A stretch of DNA of 64,000 bases from Corydoras sp. C115. Taxonomy: Eukaryota; Chordata; Actinopteri; Siluriformes; Callichthyidae. The stretch spans positions 124,001-188,000 of the forward strand of contig JAFMOC010000519.1 in assembly GCA_019802505.1 (NCBI GenBank), written 5' to 3'. Position 1 is the stretch's first letter. Every line of letters starts with the position of its first letter. The notes below the pieces were generated by a model. It was given only the letters and a program-made list of their open reading frames with translations. It did no database searches and was not told where the DNA came from. Shown here piece by piece: positions 59,784 through 64,000 of the stretch. The translations under genes were made by a program, and so were the position numbers.

Positions 59784-61885
59784 AGTGTCCGTGAAATGAG
59801 GCAATGGATGTTATTCCGTTTCTTTCAGGAGTCATGCTTTTACATGCTTTAACAGTCTGAACCTCCCATTACTTTTAGATCACACATGCATGATCTGGTC
59901 ATATTATCTGCACTACTGCTGTTTTTAAGATGTGATGTAACACAAGCCTTGCTCTTCGGGTTTTCCTGTTATTTTTATAGACAGCTTTAGATGGCAAAGT
60001 CACAGCTTTTCATAAGATGAATATGTAAAAGATAATGTACAGTGACGAAGCAGGAACCTGACTCGAAGCAGAGCTTAGTAAATTTCCTAACCACATTTTA
60101 TTAGCAGAGTCTGGAAACTAGCTTTAACCATTAATTGAAATTATGCAGAATACCAAATGGTTTGTATATAGTCCACTCTTCAAACATTTGGACCTTGCTC
60201 TTCATTTTCCACTCTTTATCTTGCATCAACAGTTCTTTGTCTACATCCCTGATTAAACTGTAGAAATCTAGAGAACAAGGGCTTGCTATGTTTCCATGCT
60301 GTAGTTAGATGATGTTCTAGATTAGTCACAACTCCTGACAGGCATTATTGTACATTAGACTGATTTGTAATTGCATCAAATGCTCTAATTCGACTGTTTT
60401 ATTAAAATCATTATTAAGATTAACGCTTAGTTTTTTAAAAGGTAGTTTAATGGTAGTGCTAACAGCTCATTGTAACCGGGGTGGAAGGAAGAGACAGGAG
60501 TTCACATCAACGAACATGCTTTATTGCCGACACGACATGCTTACATTAAGCCATACTGGGTGTAGTTGCTCTTCCCGTGGCATCTGATGGTTCTGGTTTT
60601 AAAGGGCACACACACCTTTAGGCTGGGTGAATTACATACATTAGGATGAGGTGTATGAATTAACCATAATTAAGTCTATTATATATGGCTCTGCCTTCTC
60701 CCCCTTAGCGTCATTGTGATACTACCCCACTTATTTATTACAGCATAAAATAGAAATGTTTGAAAAGTTGAAATGATGAATCCTTACCACAAACTGCTTT
60801 TTTCGGAACAAGAACTATAGGAGTGTATACTTTGTGTACACACATACTTTGTGCGGCTTAATTGAACAGTGACGAACATGGACATGGGGGAAAAAGCAAT
60901 CGTTCATCACAACTAGTTCTCACATCATTTCATTGAGAGAGGCAGATTCTGTAAAGTGTACCAGAGTTAAGATCTCCTTGGAACCTAGTTACATTTTAAC
61001 ACTATGACAAAATATATTTCAAATATTCAGTAGTGCTGTTTAATGGAGGCATTTGGCTTAATAGTATTTTTTTTTGTTTTGTATAGTTAAAAAAAGCCTA
61101 ATTTTTCATGATTTATTTTTTTTGGTTTTTATTAGTGCCGCCTTGGGAACAAATAAGCCGACTGTCCCTGATACTCTAGTACAAAATTAGGCCATTACAA
61201 TAAATAAACATTGGATATGTCAGCAGTGGAGAATTTCAATTGAAGCAGAGTGTTTTGTATTGAAGTTTGTATTGATTTTGTATTGTATTTCTCATAAGTT
61301 TAAGCCCAGAGAACTATTTGACATCAGTCCAGAATTTTAATGTCTGTTTCAAATATCTTTTTTTATTTTTATTATTATTTTTTTTTTTTCAGATTTTAAA
61401 ACCCCTCACTGCTAATCACTTTCTTTATTTTGTGGCACCATTTTCTTTTCTGAGACAATCATAAGTGGTTGCCTAATTTGTATATTTGATTGTCCTTAAT
61501 CAAATGCTAATCTTTATACTAAATCTCATTAAAGATCCATATCTGAGTTTAGCAGGTCATCGGCTGAATCCTCCTCAGTGCCTACTTCAGTGCAATATTG
61601 GATAAGATACCAAAGTACTAAATGCTTGTCCCTGTTACTGCTTCTCTTTGTAAAAATGCACTCTGCAATTATATGTTTTGATCAGATGCTATTCGTGTAA
61701 ATGTCGCTTTATTTCATAATTAACAGTTTTACCTGTGCTTGGATCTTCCTGTACCACACATGATTATATTGTGTGCATGTACTAACATCAACTCAGTTTA
61801 CCTATCAGAATACGAGTTTTTTGTAGATGTTTTCAGCATTTATATTAAGGATCAGTACGTCAATAAAAAGTCACATTCTCAAAAC
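59784..61885 (+). other. rest: REST 3' UTR
   Basis: About 2.1 kb of AT-rich sequence after the stop. Poly(A) signal AATAAA at 61862-61867 is followed by a GT-rich stretch (GTGGCCTTTGTTTTTT), the best end. Earlier candidates are AATAAA at 61203 and ATTAAA at 61528. Positions 60470-60745 look different in texture (GGGTGGAAGGAAGAGACAGG, GGCACACACACCTTTAGG) and may be an inserted repeat. Confidence 0.7.
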
Positions 61886-62116
61886 GTGGCCTTTGTTTTT
61901 TAAAATGTCTACTACTATGGAGAGAAAAATTATTTTATCTAATAAAATAATATTAGAGGGGTAAACATCTTCTTAAGCATGTTTATTTGTATTTTATTGT
62001 AAAATGTTCACCATAGTTTTACTCGTACCTCACATTTTATTCACAACATAATATCCATGTTCCATATACAGTACCAGTCAAAAGTTTGGACATAGCCCCT
62101 TCTCGTTTCATTGTCT

Positions 62117-62345
62117 GTTTTCTCAACATGTAGATGGACTTTGTAGTTTTACAATCACAGACTGTAGTACATCTGGTTTCTTTGTTTTGTTAGTCCCCTC
62201 TTGGTTCTCCGTTCTTTATTGTTCAGGACTACCACAGAACAGGTATCATTTGGGTGGTGTATTGTTTATAGTCACATCTGTAGTGACCCTGACGCGGTGA
62301 GGGGGGTTTTAGTGCAGCAGGGCTGCTGTTCAGGGCTCACAATTA
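62117..62345. mobile_element. TIR element copy (same family as 177-775), right-truncated
   Basis: TAGATGGACTTTGTAGTTTT, CAGACTGTAGTACATCTGG and the GCAGCAGGGCTGCTG block are in the same order as in the first copy. Preceded at 62069 by ACAGTACCAGTCAAAAGTTT, the end of a different Tc1-like fish element. Confidence 0.65.
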
Positions 62346-62502
62346 TCACCCAGAATGTCACGCGGCACTGTAGGAACTTAGATGGGATTGCTTAATGGCA
62401 GGAAATGAGGGCTGCAATGTGCCCATGGCAGATGAGTTGCCCATCACATCGCTGTGTGGCTAACAAAACAGTTGTCCCTTCTTTTGAAGCACCAGTGATT
62501 AG

Positions 62503-62900
62503 TAGGGGTGAGCTGCAATATTCGCTTATTCGACGATTCGATTCGGAGAACCGTAGTCGACTATGAACCTCATAGTCGAATGTACCATTTTGAGCACATG
62601 GGGGTGCCCATGGCTGCTGCTAAGCATTAGTTTTTACATGAAATGTCTTTGTTTTCGTTATATATAGAGCTTTTTGTCAAATAAAATCATCCTAATTTCT
62701 AGAAAAAAAAGAAAAACAAAAAAAAGGTTTTCTTTTGTTAGAAAAACAAGTAAAATATAAAAAAGAAATCGTTTTTTAAAAACTATGCTTATAGCGCCAT
62801 CTTGTGGTGAAATTTTAACTGATTCGACTATCAGTCGACTATAGGGAAAATCTGATGAATCAGATTTGACTATGAAAATCCTTAGTTGAATACACCCCTA
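62503..62900. mobile_element. hAT MITE with perfect 8-bp target duplication
   Basis: 398 bp; ends TAGGGGTG and CACCCCTA inverted; subterminal ATTCGACTATcAGTCGACTA-type repeats. GTGATTAG flanks both sides exactly (62495-62502, 62901-62908). Non-coding. Its termini resemble those of the hAT at 10594. Confidence 0.9.
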
Positions 62901-63419
62901 GTGATTAGTGTTGCAGAGGTTTGCCGACTGCTGTTGTGATATGGCATTGGTCTCTGCCATAGCTTCAAATCCAAAAAAACAGTACATGTCTTTAATAACA
63001 AAGTCACTCAGAGGAAAAGTCCAATGTAAAGTCACAGTACTGCCCAGAAGGACTAACCAGGATTAGAATTTCCCCTTTGTGGATTAGTTTAATAAAGTAA
63101 CATCAATCAATGGAAAGGGGTGTTACTTTAAGAATGCGGTTGGAGAAAAAAAGTGAAAGTGTCTGATCTCAAAATCAGCTATAGAGCAATTTTAAGTAGA
63201 GCAAAGGGGTGTGGTTGAATTAAGAAGATTAGGGCTGCAGGTGAGTTAGTATTTAAAGTGACAATATGTGATCCTAAATGTGAGACTCATATTAACGCTT
63301 CAGATGTGAGATTGTGTCTATATCAGCTTGAATTTGTACGCTAATCAAGGTTCTTAGGTCCCAATTTGAACAAATCATTCATTATAATCTTCACTGTTTC
63401 TTGACTGAATAAACAGTCT

Positions 63420-63795
63420 CACAGCTTGTACAACTAGACTTCTACAGCTGATTCAAAACTGCAGCATGACATGTTCAAGAAAACAAAGCGAACTCATGTC
63501 ACTCCACTACTCTCCCTCCATTGTCTCCCTGTAGATACTCGCATTCAGTACAAGACATTGACTCTGTCCTACAGGACAATCTCTGGATCTGCCCCCTCTT
63601 ACCTTCACTCCATTTTTCCAAAATACACTCCCAACTCGTTCAGTTTACTCTTGTAATGAATGTCGCCTGGTGATTCACCGTGGGGCTAACTCTCACTCCA
63701 TATCGTTCATCACTGCTAAATGGTGGAACGATCTTTCAATGGTGGAATTCTTCAGTAAGGCATAGTCACTTCTTTAAGAAACAACTAAAAGGAGC
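63420..63795 (+). mobile_element. LINE C-terminal fragment
   Basis: Broken frames read RLLQLIQNCSMTCSRK and, further on, RLVIHRGANSHSISFITAKW and WWNDLS, resembling the C-terminal end of a fish non-LTR polyprotein (LLQLIQNAAAR... LWNSLP). Several stops and shifts. Confidence 0.55.
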
Positions 63796-63798
63796 ACC

Positions 63799-64000
63799 AT
63801 GTCACGGGGCGTGCCGCAGCGACTCAGCCTACCGCCAGAGGGCGGAGGAGGCAAGCGGCACGCACACGGCGGACTATGGGAAAAGACTGCATTTCCCAGG
63901 GAGCGCCGCGCTAATTTGGTCTGACAAGGTGCACCTGTCGGCATGCCTACTTATACGGCGAGCCGATCGATGCAACTTGTCACACCGTTGGTAATCGAAA
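63799..64000 (+). mobile_element. Possible start of an LTR, cut by the window edge
   Basis: An abrupt GC-rich block beginning TGTCACGGGGCG, with CTGCATTTCCCAGGGAGCG and ACTTATACGGCG. TG start and the ATTTCCCAG phrase resemble fish Gypsy-type LTRs. The other end is not visible. Confidence 0.3.

Larger units (their letters stand above)
61886..64000. other. Region downstream of REST
   Basis: No gene recognised. Contains a Tc1-type end with a TIR-element copy (62069-62345), a young hAT MITE (62503-62900), about 500 bp of ordinary sequence, a LINE fragment and a GC-rich block at the edge. Confidence 0.6.

Overview
The window looks like nuclear DNA of a bony fish, AT-rich and loaded with transposons. 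Two spliced vertebrate genes point away from each other. A beta-1,4-galactosyltransferase of the B4GALT1 type lies on the minus strand: five exons at 40196-39911, 33287-33052, 19816-19629, 8584-8462 and 5255-5151, with the final exon not found. REST (RE1-silencing transcription factor, NRSF) lies on the plus strand, with a non-coding exon ending at 48959 and coding exons 54961-55849, 56096-56179 and 57922-59783. Every splice junction was read directly (GT/AG), and the joined REST frame closes to 944 residues. A teleost is indicated by gene structure, a Tc1-type transposon, hAT elements, tRNA-headed SINEs and very long (TA)n arrays. The repeats resemble those of ostariophysan fish such as catfishes or characins, but that placement is inference.

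Layout. 1-5150: sequence downstream of B4GALT1 exon 5 (intron 5 and perhaps beyond), with a TIR element and SINEs. 5151-40196: B4GALT1; its introns hold an intact-looking Tc1 transposon (15905-17522), two hAT elements with decayed BED fingers (10594-11562, 12841-13875), a 111-bp palindrome (18556-18666), a diverged duplication (about 24.0 and 25.6 kb) and many microsatellites. 40197-48640: B4GALT1 promoter and the divergent intergenic spacer, packed with one SINE family in both orientations. 48640-61885: REST. Intron 1 holds a three-copy tandem repeat and a 1.7-kb composite hAT with a perfect 8-bp target duplication. 61886-64000: downstream repeats, including a young hAT MITE, a LINE fragment and a GC-rich block that may begin an LTR.

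The genes do unrelated jobs. B4GALT1 is a Golgi type II membrane enzyme that adds galactose to N-acetylglucosamine. REST is a nuclear zinc-finger repressor that silences neuronal genes outside neurons through Sin3 and CoREST. No prokaryotic system, CRISPR array or novel gene cluster is visible. The most unusual items are a long Glu/Arg/Lys helix-like segment in REST encoded by a 15-bp repeat, a candidate CtBP motif in REST, and nested or young transposons with readable target-site duplications.
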